From Qipengyuania sp. HL-TH1 (GTDB taxonomy: Bacteria > Pseudomonadota > Alphaproteobacteria > Sphingomonadales > Sphingomonadaceae), in assembly GCF_036365825.1 (NCBI RefSeq), contig NZ_CP142675.1, forward strand, positions 806,001 to 870,000: 64,000 nucleotides of DNA. Reading direction: 5' to 3'. Shown piece after piece: positions 1 to 9,772 of the stretch. Both the position numbers and the translations under genes were made by a program. Position 1 is the stretch's first letter. Each line of letters opens with the position of its first letter. The notes beneath the pieces were generated by a model. That model was not told the DNA's origin, made no database searches, and was given only the letters and a program-made list of their open reading frames with translations.

Positions 1-572
1 AGACGGCACGTTCGGGCGGCAAGGTGCTGTTCGTCGGTACCAAGCGCCAGGCACAGGACGCGATCCGCGAAGCCGCGCTCGCTTCGGGCCAGCACTTCGT
101 CAACCATCGCTGGCTCGGCGGCATGCTGACCAACTGGAAGACCATCAGCGAACGCATCAAGTACCTCAAGACGCTCGACGAGCGCCTGTCGGGGGACACT
201 GCGGGCCTGACCAAGAAGGAAGTGCTCGACCTGACCCGCAAGCGGGACAAGCTTGAAATGTCGCTCGGCGGCATTCGCAACATGGGCGGCATTCCCGACG
301 TGATGTTCGTGATCGATGCCAACATGGAAGACCTGGCGATCAAGGAAGCCAACGTCCTCGGCATCCCGGTGGTTGCGGTGCTCGACACCAATGTCGATCC
401 CGAAGGCATCGCCTTCCCGATCCCGGGCAATGACGACGCGGCCCGCGCTATCCGCCTGTACTGCGATGCAGTCGCCAATGCCGCGAAGAGCGGCAAGGGT
501 GACAGCGTGCAGGATTCGGGTGCCGATGTCGGCGCGATGGAAAACCCGCCGGAAGAAACCGTCGAGGCCTGA
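1..572 (+). CDS. rpsB: 30S ribosomal protein S2 (5'-truncated by window edge)
   Basis: This is the C-terminal part of ribosomal protein S2, a structural protein of the 30S subunit. The first complete codon is at base 3 and 189 residues are visible, so roughly 60 N-terminal residues of a protein usually about 250 long lie outside the window. The segment [14 protein letters not shown], followed by [13 protein letters not shown] and then [10 protein letters not shown] and [13 protein letters not shown], is typical of bacterial S2. A family-typical acidic, Gly-rich C-terminal tail closes it. It is followed after 110 bases by tsf, the classic rpsB-tsf pair, with two G+C-rich hairpins between them. 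Confidence 0.97.
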   Translation, partial: TARSGGKVLFVGTKRQAQDAIREAALASGQHFVNHRWLGGMLTNWKTISERIKYLKTLDERLSGDTAGLTKKEVLDLTRKRDKLEMSLGGIRNMGGIPDVMFVIDANMEDLAIKEANVLGIPVVAVLDTNVDPEGIAFPIPGNDDAARAIRLYCDAVANAAKSGKGDSVQDSGADVGAMENPPEETVEA

Positions 573-586
573 TCCCTCGATTGACC

Positions 587-650
587 GGGCGCCATCATGC
601 GCCCGTCACAAAGCGGAGTTACGCGCCGGGCCGCCCACCAGCTGGCCCGG
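587..650 (+). promoter_or_regulatory. two stem-loops between rpsB and tsf
   Basis: Bases 587-592 (GGGCGC) pair with 599-604 over a 6-base loop, and 626-632 (CCGGGCC) pair with 644-650 over an 11-base loop. Neither hairpin has a downstream T-run, so they look more like RNA-processing or attenuation structures that set the rpsB:tsf ratio than like full terminators. The role is inferred; only the base pairing is seen. Confidence 0.4.
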
Positions 651-682
651 TGCCCGCACACCATACCAAGAAGGAAACGACC

Positions 683-1609
683 ATGGCTGCATTCACTGCT
701 GCTGACGTAAAGGCCCTGCGCGAGAAGACCGGCGCGGGCATGATGGACGCCAAGAAGGCCCTCGAAGGCGCCAATGGCGATATCGAAGCCGCGGTCGACG
801 CACTGCGCGCCAAGGGTCTCGCCACCGCCCAGAAGAAGTCGAGCCGCACCGCGGCCGAAGGTCTTGTCGGCGTGGCCGTCGAAGGCACCAAGGGCGTGGC
901 CGTCGAAGTGAACTCGGAAACCGACTTCGTCGCCAAGAACGACAAGTTCCAGGACTTCGTCCGCAAGACCACGCAGGTCGCGCTGGGCGTTTCGGGTGAC
1001 GACATCGACACGCTCAAGGCTGCTTCCTATCCCGATGGCGGCACCGTCTCGGACAAGCTGACCGACAATGTCGCGACCATCGGTGAGAACCAGCAGGTTC
1101 GCCGCATGAAGACCGTTTCGGTCACCAACGGCGTGATCGTGCCCTATATGCACAACGCGGTTGCCCCCGACCTCGGCAAGATCGGCGTGCTCGTCGCACT
1201 CGAGAGCGAAGGCGATACCGCCAAGCTCGAAGAACTCGGCAAGAAGCTGGCCATGCACATCGCCGCGGCATTCCCGCAGGCGCTGACCGCCGAAGGCCTC
1301 GACGCCGACGTGATCGAGCGTGAACGCGCGATCGCCAAGGAAAAGGCTGCCGAAAGCGGCAAGCCCGAAGCCGTGCAGGACAAGATGGTCGAAGGCGCGA
1401 TCGGCAAGTACGCCAAGGAAAACGCGCTGCTCAGCCAGGTCTTCGTGATGGATAACAAGACCCCCATCGCGCAGGTCGTCGAGCAGGCCGGCAAGGATGC
1501 CGGCGCCAAGATCGAACTGGTGGATTATGTCCGCTTCCAGCTCGGCGAAGGCATCGAGAAGGAAGAAAGCGATTTCGCCGCGGAAGTCGCGGCAGCCGTC
1601 GCTGGCTAA
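683..1609 (+). CDS. tsf: translation elongation factor Ts
   Basis: EF-Ts is the cytosolic guanine-nucleotide exchange factor that recycles EF-Tu-GDP. The 308-residue product matches the family length. An N-terminal UBA-like helical domain (about residues 4-50, [19 protein letters not shown]) is followed by the EF-Ts signature TDFVAKND at 80-87, which contacts EF-Tu, then the core and the C-terminal module. The ATG at 683 is preferred over an in-frame upstream start at 581 because AAGGAA sits just upstream and the protein then begins [10 protein letters not shown] like other EF-Ts. It lies downstream of rpsB and upstream of pyrH in the conserved alphaproteobacterial order. Confidence 0.97.
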   Translation: MAAFTAADVKALREKTGAGMMDAKKALEGANGDIEAAVDALRAKGLATAQKKSSRTAAEGLVGVAVEGTKGVAVEVNSETDFVAKNDKFQDFVRKTTQVALGVSGDDIDTLKAASYPDGGTVSDKLTDNVATIGENQQVRRMKTVSVTNGVIVPYMHNAVAPDLGKIGVLVALESEGDTAKLEELGKKLAMHIAAAFPQALTAEGLDADVIERERAIAKEKAAESGKPEAVQDKMVEGAIGKYAKENALLSQVFVMDNKTPIAQVVEQAGKDAGAKIELVDYVRFQLGEGIEKEESDFAAEVAAAVAG

Positions 1610-1702
1610 TTCTGTGTATCGCGCACGATAAAGGGCTGGACCGTCAGTTCTTTATCTGTGCAGTTTCCTGCGCCCGATGTTTCCGGGACGCGTGAATTCG
1701 GG

Positions 1703-1736
1703 AGCGGTCGTCGGACTTCGGTTCGGCGACCGCTTT
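1703..1736 (+). terminator. possible terminator/attenuator in the tsf-pyrH gap
   Basis: The 287-base gap between tsf and pyrH holds no gene. An 8-bp stem, AGCGGTCG (1703-1710) with CGACCGCT (1727-1734), is followed by only three T residues, so termination would be partial. A weaker stem with G-T pairs lies near 1629-1652. The rest of the gap presumably carries a pyrH promoter, but no clear -35/-10 was identified. Confidence 0.35.
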
Positions 1737-1896
1737 CGTGTCCGGCGGGCCGTTTGCCTCGCGCTCGCGCGAGGTCTCCGAACTGGGACCCGCCGTTTTC
1801 CCCTCCCGCGCCGAACCCCGGCTTTCCCTTTGCGCGTTTCCTGCTTCATGGCTAAGGACCCGCAACTCCCTACGCTACACGGATACCTCTCCGCCC

Positions 1897-2613
1897 ATGC
1901 CTCTTTCGACGATGAAACGTGTCCTCCTCAAGCTTTCGGGCGAGGTGCTGATGGGCGACCAGCAATTCGGGATCGATCCGGCCTTCGTGCTGGAACTCGC
2001 GCAGGAAGTGAAGCAGGCAAAGGAAACCGGCCTCGAAATCTGTCTCGTCATCGGCGGGGGCAATATCTTTCGCGGCATGGCCGGTGCAGCGCAGGGGATG
2101 GACCGCGCGCAGGCCGATTACATGGGCATGCTCGCCACGGTGATGAACGCGCTGGCGATGCAGAGCGCGCTCGAGCAGCTTGGTGTCCAGACCCGCGTGC
2201 AGAGCGCGGTGCAGATGGACCAGGTATGCGAACCGGTGATCCGTCGCCGCGCCGAACGCCATCTCGAAAAGGGCCGGATCGTGATCTTCGCCGCGGGTGT
2301 CGGCGCGCCCTATTTCACTACCGATAGCGGTGCTGCGCTGCGCGCGGCGGAAATGAATTGCGATGCACTGCTCAAGGGTACCAGCGTTGACGGGGTCTAT
2401 GACAGCGACCCCAAGAAGAACGCGGACGCCAAACGTTTCGATACCGTGACTTACGGCAAGGTGTTGGCCGACGACCTCAAGGTCATGGACGCCAGCGCCG
2501 TTGCTTTGTGCCGCGACAACAAGATCCCGATTGTCGTCTTCTCGATCCGCGACAAGGGCAATCTTGCCCGTGTGCTGAGCGGCGAAGGCGTGCAGACGAT
2601 CGTCAAGAACTGA
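1897..2613 (+). CDS. pyrH: UMP kinase
   Basis: Cytosolic UMP kinase phosphorylates UMP to UDP in pyrimidine nucleotide synthesis. The 238-residue product has the amino-acid-kinase fold signatures: KLSGE near the N terminus, the glycine-rich [10 protein letters not shown], the [12 protein letters not shown] helix and a late [11 protein letters not shown] segment. The start at ATG 1897 ([16 protein letters not shown]) gives the usual length; ATG 1912 is an alternative, and an in-frame extension back to 1738 is unlikely. It sits in the standard tsf-pyrH-frr order, 28 bases before frr. Confidence 0.96.
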   Translation: MPLSTMKRVLLKLSGEVLMGDQQFGIDPAFVLELAQEVKQAKETGLEICLVIGGGNIFRGMAGAAQGMDRAQADYMGMLATVMNALAMQSALEQLGVQTRVQSAVQMDQVCEPVIRRRAERHLEKGRIVIFAAGVGAPYFTTDSGAALRAAEMNCDALLKGTSVDGVYDSDPKKNADAKRFDTVTYGKVLADDLKVMDASAVALCRDNKIPIVVFSIRDKGNLARVLSGEGVQTIVKN

Positions 2614-2641
2614 ACGCAAAGACAAGACAGAGGAAGCCGCC

Positions 2642-3199
2642 ATGGCCAAGTACGACAAAGCCGATATCGAGCGCCGCATGAAGGGTGCCGTCGAGAGCCT
2701 CAAGAGCGATCTTGGCGGCCTGCGCACCGGCCGGGCGAACACCAGCCTGCTCGATCCCGTGATGGTCGAGGTCTACGGCTCGATGATGCCGCTCAACCAG
2801 GTCGCCACGGTCAGCGCGCCCGAACCCCGCATGCTCAGCGTGCAGGTGTGGGACAAGGCCAATGTCACTGCGGTCGAAAAGGGTATAGCCAAGGCCAATC
2901 TCGGGCTCAATCCGATGATCGACGGGCAGAACGTCCGCCTGCCGATGCCCGATCTGACGCAGGAACGCCGCAAGGAACTGGCCAAGCTGGCCGGCCAGTA
3001 TGCCGAACAGGCCAAGATCGCCATCCGCAATGTCCGCCGAGACGGGATGGAAGCGCTCAAGGAAGACGAGAAGAAGAAGGAAATCTCGGAAGACGAGCGC
3101 AAGCGCAGCGAAGATGAAGTGCAGAAGCTGACCGACACCTATGTCGCCGAAGCAGATGCTGCCGCTGTGCAGAAGGAAAAGGAAATCCTGACGCAGTAA
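2642..3199 (+). CDS. frr: ribosome recycling factor
   Basis: RRF splits the post-termination 70S ribosome together with EF-G. The 185 residues are exactly the family length. The protein has the two-domain tRNA-mimic pattern: an N-terminal helix with [14 protein letters not shown], the small beta domain ([19 protein letters not shown]), a conserved GLNP segment, then the C-terminal three-helix bundle with TQERRKEL and RNVRRDG. The ATG at 2642 follows an AGGAAGCCGCC ribosome-binding region. It lies between pyrH and uppS on the same strand. Confidence 0.97.
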   Translation: MAKYDKADIERRMKGAVESLKSDLGGLRTGRANTSLLDPVMVEVYGSMMPLNQVATVSAPEPRMLSVQVWDKANVTAVEKGIAKANLGLNPMIDGQNVRLPMPDLTQERRKELAKLAGQYAEQAKIAIRNVRRDGMEALKEDEKKKEISEDERKRSEDEVQKLTDTYVAEADAAAVQKEKEILTQ

Positions 3200-3224
3200 G
3201 GCGGACAGGACGCGGAGTGAAAGG

Positions 3225-3908
3225 ATGACTGGGGAAGGGGCGAGCGCCCGCCATGTGGCCATCATCATGGATGGCAACGGCCGCTGGGCGAAGCGCAAGC
3301 ATCTGCCCCGCGCGATGGGGCATCGCAAGGGCGTGGAAGCGGTGCGCGAACTGGTGCGCGGTCTCCAGGGCACCGAGATCGAGTGCCTGACGCTCTATGC
3401 CTTCAGCAGCGAAAACTGGAAGCGGCCCGAGGAAGAGGTCGACGATCTGATGAACTTGATGCGCAAGTTCATCAAATCGGACCTGCCGGAATTCGTGGCC
3501 AACGACGTCAGGCTGCATATTCTCGGTGACTGGCGCGGACTTGCGCCCGATATCGTCGAAATGCTCGAGGATGCGCTGGAGCAGACCGCGAAGGGCTCGC
3601 GCACGCTCGCGGTCGCGCTGAATTACGGTTCGCATGCCGAAATCGTCCAGGCGGCGCGGCAAGCGGCGGCCGAGGGCGAGATCACCGAAGAAGGCATCGC
3701 CCGGCATCTCTACAGCGCGGATTTGCCGCCGCTCGACCTGCTGATCCGCACCAGCGGCGAAGTGCGGCTGTCGAATTTCCTCTTGTGGCAGGCGGCCTAC
3801 GCGGAGATGCTGTTCCTCGACGTCCTCTGGCCGGACTTTACGCCCGATCACCTGAAACAGGCGCTGGCCGAGTTCGCGGAGAGGGAGAGGCGCTTTGGCG
3901 GACGCTGA
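3225..3908 (+). CDS. uppS: isoprenyl transferase (undecaprenyl diphosphate synthase)
   Basis: This cis-prenyltransferase extends farnesyl diphosphate with isopentenyl units to the C55 lipid carrier used for peptidoglycan and polysaccharide export. It has 227 residues. The catalytic motif IIMDGNGRWAK contains Asp16, followed by MGHRKG, YAFSSENWKRP and RTSGEVRLSNFLLWQ, the last being the diphosphate-binding region. The 3' end overlaps the TTG start of cdsA by 14 bases, suggesting translational coupling. It belongs with cdsA, dxr and rseP in one envelope and isoprenoid run. Confidence 0.96.
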   Translation: MTGEGASARHVAIIMDGNGRWAKRKHLPRAMGHRKGVEAVRELVRGLQGTEIECLTLYAFSSENWKRPEEEVDDLMNLMRKFIKSDLPEFVANDVRLHILGDWRGLAPDIVEMLEDALEQTAKGSRTLAVALNYGSHAEIVQAARQAAAEGEITEEGIARHLYSADLPPLDLLIRTSGEVRLSNFLLWQAAYAEMLFLDVLWPDFTPDHLKQALAEFAERERRFGGR

Positions 3909-4608
3909 GACATCTACGGCATCGCCCGTACGCAAGAATGCAGATCTGCCCGTACGGGTCGTCTCCGCCGTGGTGATGATTGCGCTCGCAGTCGGCGCAT
4001 TGGTCGCCGGTGCCCCGTGGCTGGGCTGGTTCATCCTCGCCGTCACGCTTGCGACCATGGTCGAATTCGTCCTGCTGATGGTGAAAGCCACCCCGTCCGT
4101 GGCCTTCCGCCTCGCCGGTATCCTTGGCGGCGCGATCTATATCGGGCTTGCGGGCTATATGCTGGCGCGGTTCCCGCTGCCGCTGGTGGTCGGCGTGATC
4201 GGCGCCGTCGTGTTCGTCGACAGCTTTGCCTATTTCTTCGGCCGCACGCTGGGTGGCCCCAAGATCGCGCCTTCGATCAGCCCATCGAAGACCTGGGCGG
4301 GCCTGCTTGGCGGGATCGTCGGTGCGACGATCTGGATCGCGGTCTGGAGCTATTTCGTCGCCCCCGCCATGCGCGGCGATGCGGCTGCTGCCATCGATGT
4401 TACCCGGTTCGGCCAGATGCTCGGCCTTGGCGCGCTCACTGCCGTGGCAGCACAGGCCGGCGATTTCTTCGAAAGCTGGCTCAAGCGCAAGGCGGGGGTG
4501 AAGGATTCGTCCAAGCTCATCCCGGGTCATGGCGGCGTGTTCGACCGGACCGACGGGATGATCCCCGTCGTGCTGCTCGCTGGCGTCCTTCTGGGTGCCG
4601 CGCAATGA
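3895..4608 (+). CDS. cdsA: phosphatidate cytidylyltransferase
   Basis: This integral membrane enzyme makes CDP-diacylglycerol from phosphatidate and CTP, the branch point for phospholipids. The 237-residue protein consists mostly of hydrophobic helices. It carries the C-terminal CDP-DAG synthase signature: KDSSKLIPGHGGVFDRTDG just after a WLKRK segment. It starts at TTG 3895, inside the end of uppS, behind a GGGAGAGG ribosome-binding site, and its TGA overlaps the ATG of dxr (ATGA). It is shorter than the E. coli enzyme (about 285), as is common in alphaproteobacteria. Confidence 0.94.
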   Translation: MADAETSTASPVRKNADLPVRVVSAVVMIALAVGALVAGAPWLGWFILAVTLATMVEFVLLMVKATPSVAFRLAGILGGAIYIGLAGYMLARFPLPLVVGVIGAVVFVDSFAYFFGRTLGGPKIAPSISPSKTWAGLLGGIVGATIWIAVWSYFVAPAMRGDAAAAIDVTRFGQMLGLGALTAVAAQAGDFFESWLKRKAGVKDSSKLIPGHGGVFDRTDGMIPVVLLAGVLLGAAQ

Positions 4609-5756
4609 CCCGTTCGATCTCCATCCTCGGCGCGACGGGTTCGGTGGGCGAGCAGACGCTCGACCTCCTCCGCCGCAATCCAGGGGACTGGAACGTCGTC
4701 GCGTTAACCGCCAATTCCAACGTCGCGGGGCTGGCTGCGGCAGCGCGTGAATTCGGGGCCGAACTTGCCGTCGTCGCCGACGAGAAGTGCCTCGATGACC
4801 TGCGCGACGCGCTTTCGGGCAGCGGGATCGAAGCCGCGGCCGGGCGTAGTGCGCTCTGCGAAGCGGCTGCGCGTCCTGCCGCGATCACCGTGGCGGCAAT
4901 CGTCGGCTGCGCCGGGCTGGGCCCGGTGATGGCGGCGATCGAGCAGGGCGGCACGATTGCGCTGGCCAACAAGGAAGCGCTGGTGTCCGCAGGCGAGGTG
5001 ATGACCGCCGCCGTCGCCCGGCACGGGGCCACGCTGCTACCCGTCGACAGCGAGCACAACGCCATCTTCCAGTGCCTGCAGGGCGGCAAGATCGCGGACG
5101 TCCGCTCGATCACACTGACTGCCAGCGGCGGTCCGCTGCGCATGGTCGAGGATTTGTCCGCAGTGACGCCCGAACAGGCCATCGCGCATCCCAACTGGGA
5201 TATGGGGGCCAAGATCAGCGTCGATAGCGCGACCATGTTCAACAAGGGTCTCGAACTGATCGAGGCGCATCACCTGTTTCCCGTCGGGCTCGACCGCATC
5301 CGCATCGTCGTCCATCCGCAAAGCGTGATCCATTCGATGGTCGAATATCGCGATGGTTCGACACTGGCGCAGCTGGGGCCGTCGGACATGCGCGTACCGA
5401 TCGCCTCGTGCCTTGCCTGGCCGGCGCGGATGGATACGCCCATGGCTCCGCTCGACCTGCCGGCAATTGGCGAGATGACCTTCTTCGCCCCCGATGAAGA
5501 CCGTTTTCCGGCGACACGACTGGCACGCCTGGCCGCCGAAGCGGGCGGGGCGGCCCCGGCGGTGCTCAATGCCGCGAACGAAATCGCGGTGGCCGCTTTC
5601 CTGAAGCGTCAGATTGCGTTCAGCCGCATCGCGGTATTGGTCGAGAGCGTTCTCGATCAGGGTGATCTGCCCCAAGCGCCGCGGACCCTCGAAGAGGTCC
5701 TGCGCGTAGACGAAGACGCCCGCACCCGTGCCACCCGCATTCTGGAGCCTGCCTGA
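4605..5756 (+). CDS. dxr: 1-deoxy-D-xylulose 5-phosphate reductoisomerase
   Basis: DXR converts DXP to 2-C-methyl-D-erythritol 4-phosphate with NADPH, the committed step of the MEP isoprenoid pathway. The 383-residue product starts at the ATG overlapping the cdsA stop. It shows the NADPH-binding ILGATGSVGEQTLDLL, the LANKEALVSAG helix, the metal and substrate site PVDSEHNAIFQCLQG, TASGGP, and NWDMGAKISVDSATMFNKGLE. An open frame continues upstream to 4017 but is antiparallel in sense to nothing and only shadows cdsA. It supplies precursors to the neighbouring uppS. Confidence 0.96.
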   Translation: MTRSISILGATGSVGEQTLDLLRRNPGDWNVVALTANSNVAGLAAAAREFGAELAVVADEKCLDDLRDALSGSGIEAAAGRSALCEAAARPAAITVAAIVGCAGLGPVMAAIEQGGTIALANKEALVSAGEVMTAAVARHGATLLPVDSEHNAIFQCLQGGKIADVRSITLTASGGPLRMVEDLSAVTPEQAIAHPNWDMGAKISVDSATMFNKGLELIEAHHLFPVGLDRIRIVVHPQSVIHSMVEYRDGSTLAQLGPSDMRVPIASCLAWPARMDTPMAPLDLPAIGEMTFFAPDEDRFPATRLARLAAEAGGAAPAVLNAANEIAVAAFLKRQIAFSRIAVLVESVLDQGDLPQAPRTLEEVLRVDEDARTRATRILEPA

Positions 5757-5758
5757 CC

Positions 5759-6901
5759 TTGGAACTGAACCTGCCTTTGTGGCTCTATTACGTCATCGGT
5801 TTCCCGCTGCTGCTGGGGCCATTGGTGACGATCCATGAGCTGGGCCACTATCTGGTCGGCCGCTGGTTCGGCGTCCATGCAGAAGCGTTCTCGGTCGGAT
5901 TTGGCAAGGAACTCTGGGGCTTCACGGACAAACGTGGCACGCGATGGAAGCTCAGCGCGCTGCCGCTGGGCGGCTATGTCCAGTTCAAGGGCGATATGAA
6001 CCCGGCGAGCATTCCCGATGCCGACGCCGCGGCACAAGCGAGCGCGGAAGAGCGCGCGGGAAGCTTCCATCATGCCTCGCTATGGAAGCGCGCCCTGATC
6101 GTTTTCGCCGGGCCGGCAACCAATATCCTGCTGACGCTGGCGATCTTCGCGGGTTTCTTCGCCTTTTACGGCAAGCCGGTTCCGGGCAATCCCGAAGAAC
6201 AGCTGACCGTTGCCGAATTCGCCGAAATCTCGCCCGCACGTGCGGCGGGGATCGCGATCGGCGACCGCATCGTCGCGGTCGAAAGCGAGCGGATCGAGGA
6301 CTTCCGCGATCTGCAGGATTCGATCATGCTCTATCCCGGGCGTACGCTCGATATCACGGTCGAACGGGACGGCGCCGAGCAGAGCTTTGCCGTGCCCGTC
6401 CGCAGCGTCGAGATGGAAGACCGGTTCGGCAATGTATCCAAGATCGGGCTGATCGGCATCGCACCGGCGGCCGCGGGCTTCGAGTTCGAACCGCAGGGCG
6501 TGGTTGCCTCGCTTGGCCTGGCGGTCGATCACTCGATCGGGATCGTCGACATGATGGTGACCGGCATCGGCCAGATATTCACCGGCGAGCGGTCGGTCCA
6601 GGAACTGGGCGGGCCGGTCAAGATCGCGAAATTCTCGGGCGAACAGCTCAGCCTCGGCGCGATGGCCTTTATCAATTTCGCGGCGCTGATTTCGCTTAAC
6701 TTGGCATTCATCAACCTCCTGCCAATTCCGGCGCTCGACGGCGGGCACTTGGCTTTCTACGCGGCAGAAGCGGTCCGCCGGAAGCCGGTCGGCCCCCGTG
6801 GAACCGAAGTGGCGTACCGCGCCGGTGTGGCCCTTGTGCTCATGCTGATGGTGTTCGTCACAATCAACGATCTGGTGACGCTTCCCGTTTTCGGGAATTA
6901 G
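5759..6901 (+). CDS. rseP: RIP metalloprotease RseP (site-2 protease)
   Basis: This inner-membrane zinc protease cleaves transmembrane segments of anti-sigma factors and signal-peptide remnants during envelope stress. It has 380 residues. The zinc motif HELGH is at residues 26-30 in the first transmembrane helix, a periplasmic PDZ domain follows (about 130-220, with SPARAAGIAIGDRIVAV), and the second active-site motif PALDGGHL lies near residue 320. The start is TTG 5759, two bases after the dxr stop, with GGAG about 11 bases upstream. It precedes bamA, fitting an outer-membrane assembly and stress context. Confidence 0.95.
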   Translation: MELNLPLWLYYVIGFPLLLGPLVTIHELGHYLVGRWFGVHAEAFSVGFGKELWGFTDKRGTRWKLSALPLGGYVQFKGDMNPASIPDADAAAQASAEERAGSFHHASLWKRALIVFAGPATNILLTLAIFAGFFAFYGKPVPGNPEEQLTVAEFAEISPARAAGIAIGDRIVAVESERIEDFRDLQDSIMLYPGRTLDITVERDGAEQSFAVPVRSVEMEDRFGNVSKIGLIGIAPAAAGFEFEPQGVVASLGLAVDHSIGIVDMMVTGIGQIFTGERSVQELGGPVKIAKFSGEQLSLGAMAFINFAALISLNLAFINLLPIPALDGGHLAFYAAEAVRRKPVGPRGTEVAYRAGVALVLMLMVFVTINDLVTLPVFGN

Positions 6902-7066
6902 CCGGGGAAAGGGAGCGGGTAACCGGCAATAGACCGCAGCAAAGCTTGATCGCCACGGACGCATGGGGCAGGGGACGGCAAGGCCGCCCCGCACAACGCG
7001 GCCCGATGCCGGATCGGGGCTGCACCAGCCGGGTCTGCTGTAAGTGTAACGAGGACGGGAATCTCC

Positions 7067-9772
7067 TTGTCGATGACTAATTTTGCTTCTGCCGCCACGC
7101 GACGCAACCCTGCCGCGCGGCTGGCTATCGGCCTGCTGGCCAGCACCATGCTTGCAGGTGTGCCCACCGCGGTTCTTGCTCAGGAAGAGGCTGCCTCAGT
7201 CCCGGCAGTCGCCCCGGCGGTCCAGCAGGATGTCGTGCGCACGATCGCTGTCAGCGGTGCCCAGCGCCTCGAGGCGCAGACGATCCTGTCCTACATCAAG
7301 CTGCGCCCCGGCGACACGTGGACGCAGGCCGCGGGCGATGAGGTCCTCAAGGACCTCTACGCGACCGAGCTGTTCTCCAGCGCCAATGTGGTCAACAACA
7401 ATGGCGATGTGGTCATCACCATTGTCGAGAACCCGGTCATCAACCGCATCATCCTCGAAGGCAATCGCCGGCTGAAGAACGACAAGGTGCTGCCCGAAAT
7501 CCGGCTGTCGCCGCGGCAGATCTTTACCCGTTCGAAGGTCCGCGCCGACGTCTCCCGCATCATCGAGCTGTACAAGCGCCAGGGCCGCTTCGCCGCCACG
7601 GTCGAGCCGAAGATGGTCGAACTGTCGCAGAACCGCGTCGATATCGTGTTCGAGATCAGCGAAGGACCCAAGTCCAAGGTTCGCCAGATCAACATCATCG
7701 GCAACGATGCTTTCTCCGACGGGAAGCTGCGCGGCGAGATGCTGACCAAGCAGGCCCGCCTGACCAGTTTCCTCAGTTCCAACACCAGCTACGATCCCGA
7801 TCGTCTGGCCTTTGACCAGCAGAAGCTGCGCCAGTATTACCTGACCGAAGGCTATGCCGATTTCCGCGTGGTTTCGGCGGTCGCCGAACTGACCCCCGAC
7901 AAGCGCGACTTCATCATCACCTATGTCGTCGAGGAAGGCGAGCGGTACAAATTCGGCACGGTCGATGTTGAATCGCAGATCCGCGATTTCGACAATGAGG
8001 CGATGACCGCGCGTCTGCCGATGCAGGGCGGCGACTGGTACGATGCCAAGCTGGTCGAAGACACGGTCGAGCAGCTCAGCGAGCTGGCCGGGACCTTCGG
8101 TTACGCCTTTGCCGACGTCCAGCCGCAGTTCAGCCGCAACCAGGACACGCTGACGATGGACGTGACCTTCGCCTTGCGCGAAGCGCCCCGCGTCTATGTC
8201 GAACGGATCGACGTCAACGGCAACACGTTGACGCAGGACAAGGTCGTGCGCCGCGAATTCCGTCTGGCCGAAGGTGATGCCTTCAATTCGCTGTCGGTCG
8301 CGCGTTCGACCGCACGCATCAATTCGCTGGGCTATTTCCAGGAAAACTTCGAAATCAACCAGGTCGAGGGCAGCGCCCCCGACCGGATCGTGCTCGAAGC
8401 CAATGTCGAAGAACAGGCGACCGGCGAGCTGCAGCTATCGGCTGGTTTCTCCAGCCTCGAGAGCTTCATTCTTGCTGGTTCGATCCGTCAGCGCAACTTC
8501 CGCGGCCGCGGGCAGACGGTCGGCCTCAGCCTGAACTATTCGCGCTATTCGAAATCGGCGCAGGTGAGCTTTTCCGAACCCTATGTGTTCGACCGCAATA
8601 TCTCGGCGGGCGTCGATATCTATCGCCGCGACACCAACAGCTTCAACTTCCGCAATAACGAGCGCAACACCACCTTTGCGCAGTCGACCACCGGCGCCCA
8701 GCTGCGTGCGGGCGTTCCGTTGACCGAGTACACCTCGGCGGTTGCCAGCTATACGTTCAATTACGACGACGTGACGCTCGATGAAGGACTGTATTTCTCT
8801 GATCGCGATGGCGACGGGGTTGCGACCTGCGATCCGATCCTTGCCAGTCGTTATCTGTGCGAGGCAATCGGGCAGCGGACCAGCTCGATCGTCGGGCTCA
8901 CGCTCAACTACAACACGCTCAACAGTCGCCTGCGTCCCACAAGCGGCGAGACGATCAGCTGGACGACCGAATTGGCCGGGCTCGGCGGCGATGTGAAATA
9001 TGTCCGTTCGCGCGCCCGCGCCGGTAAGTACTGGCCCGTCGGCGGCGGCTTCATCTTCTCGGTGACCGGCGAGGGCGGCTGGATTCGCAGCCTCGAGGAC
9101 AATAACGTAGCCGGGCAGGACGACGTTCGCCTGACCGATCGTTTCTTCCTCGGCGAGCCGCAAATGCGCGGGTTCGACATCCGCGGTGTTGGACCGCGCA
9201 TCGTGCGCCTGCAGTATTTGGACGACGATGGCGATGCCGCCACGCCGCGGGTCTCGCAGACGATCGAGGAAGCGCTCGCCAGCGATAGCCGCGTGGACGA
9301 TGCCTTGGGCGGCAAGGCCTATTACCTCGGCCGCGCCGAACTCGAGATTCCGCTCGGCAGCGGAGCGCGTGAGATGGGCCTGCGTCCGTCGATCTTCCTG
9401 GACGTAGGGTCGTTGTTCAGCGTTACCCGCCCGGTCCTGCAGGATTACCCCGATGGCTTGCAAGCCACTGACGGGGACGGCAATCTGCTTTATCTGCAGC
9501 CCGGCGTAGACGATGAAGGCAACGACATCCTCCAGGCAGTAACCAATCGCTTCGCACCCGATGGGACCGAGAACGAACGCAACGTCATCGGCGGGACCTT
9601 CTTTAAGGAAGTCTTCGTCGGCGACAGCCCCGCACCGCGTATTTCGGTGGGCATTGGCGTGAACTGGAACTCGCCCTTCGGTCCGTTCCGGATCGATGTA
9701 TCTCACGTGCTCAAGAAGCAGGTCGGAGACGACACCAAGACCTTCTCCTTCAACGTAGGAACGCAATTCTGA
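7067..9772 (+). CDS. bamA: outer membrane protein assembly factor BamA
   Basis: BamA is the essential Omp85 beta-barrel that folds proteins into the outer membrane. The 901-residue precursor has a signal peptide ending near VLAQ, five POTRA repeats (about residues 60-440; examples RIILEGNRRLKN and VYVERIDVNGNTLTQD), and a 16-stranded surface-antigen barrel ending in Phe (VGTQF), the usual outer-membrane sorting signal. GAGGA lies about 11 bases before TTG 7067; ATG 7073 is an in-frame alternative two codons later. The stop overlaps the skp-like start (TGATG). The 165-base gap after rseP holds no gene. Confidence 0.96.
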   Translation: MSMTNFASAATRRNPAARLAIGLLASTMLAGVPTAVLAQEEAASVPAVAPAVQQDVVRTIAVSGAQRLEAQTILSYIKLRPGDTWTQAAGDEVLKDLYATELFSSANVVNNNGDVVITIVENPVINRIILEGNRRLKNDKVLPEIRLSPRQIFTRSKVRADVSRIIELYKRQGRFAATVEPKMVELSQNRVDIVFEISEGPKSKVRQINIIGNDAFSDGKLRGEMLTKQARLTSFLSSNTSYDPDRLAFDQQKLRQYYLTEGYADFRVVSAVAELTPDKRDFIITYVVEEGERYKFGTVDVESQIRDFDNEAMTARLPMQGGDWYDAKLVEDTVEQLSELAGTFGYAFADVQPQFSRNQDTLTMDVTFALREAPRVYVERIDVNGNTLTQDKVVRREFRLAEGDAFNSLSVARSTARINSLGYFQENFEINQVEGSAPDRIVLEANVEEQATGELQLSAGFSSLESFILAGSIRQRNFRGRGQTVGLSLNYSRYSKSAQVSFSEPYVFDRNISAGVDIYRRDTNSFNFRNNERNTTFAQSTTGAQLRAGVPLTEYTSAVASYTFNYDDVTLDEGLYFSDRDGDGVATCDPILASRYLCEAIGQRTSSIVGLTLNYNTLNSRLRPTSGETISWTTELAGLGGDVKYVRSRARAGKYWPVGGGFIFSVTGEGGWIRSLEDNNVAGQDDVRLTDRFFLGEPQMRGFDIRGVGPRIVRLQYLDDDGDAATPRVSQTIEEALASDSRVDDALGGKAYYLGRAELEIPLGSGAREMGLRPSIFLDVGSLFSVTRPVLQDYPDGLQATDGDGNLLYLQPGVDDEGNDILQAVTNRFAPDGTENERNVIGGTFFKEVFVGDSPAPRISVGIGVNWNSPFGPFRIDVSHVLKKQVGDDTKTFSFNVGTQF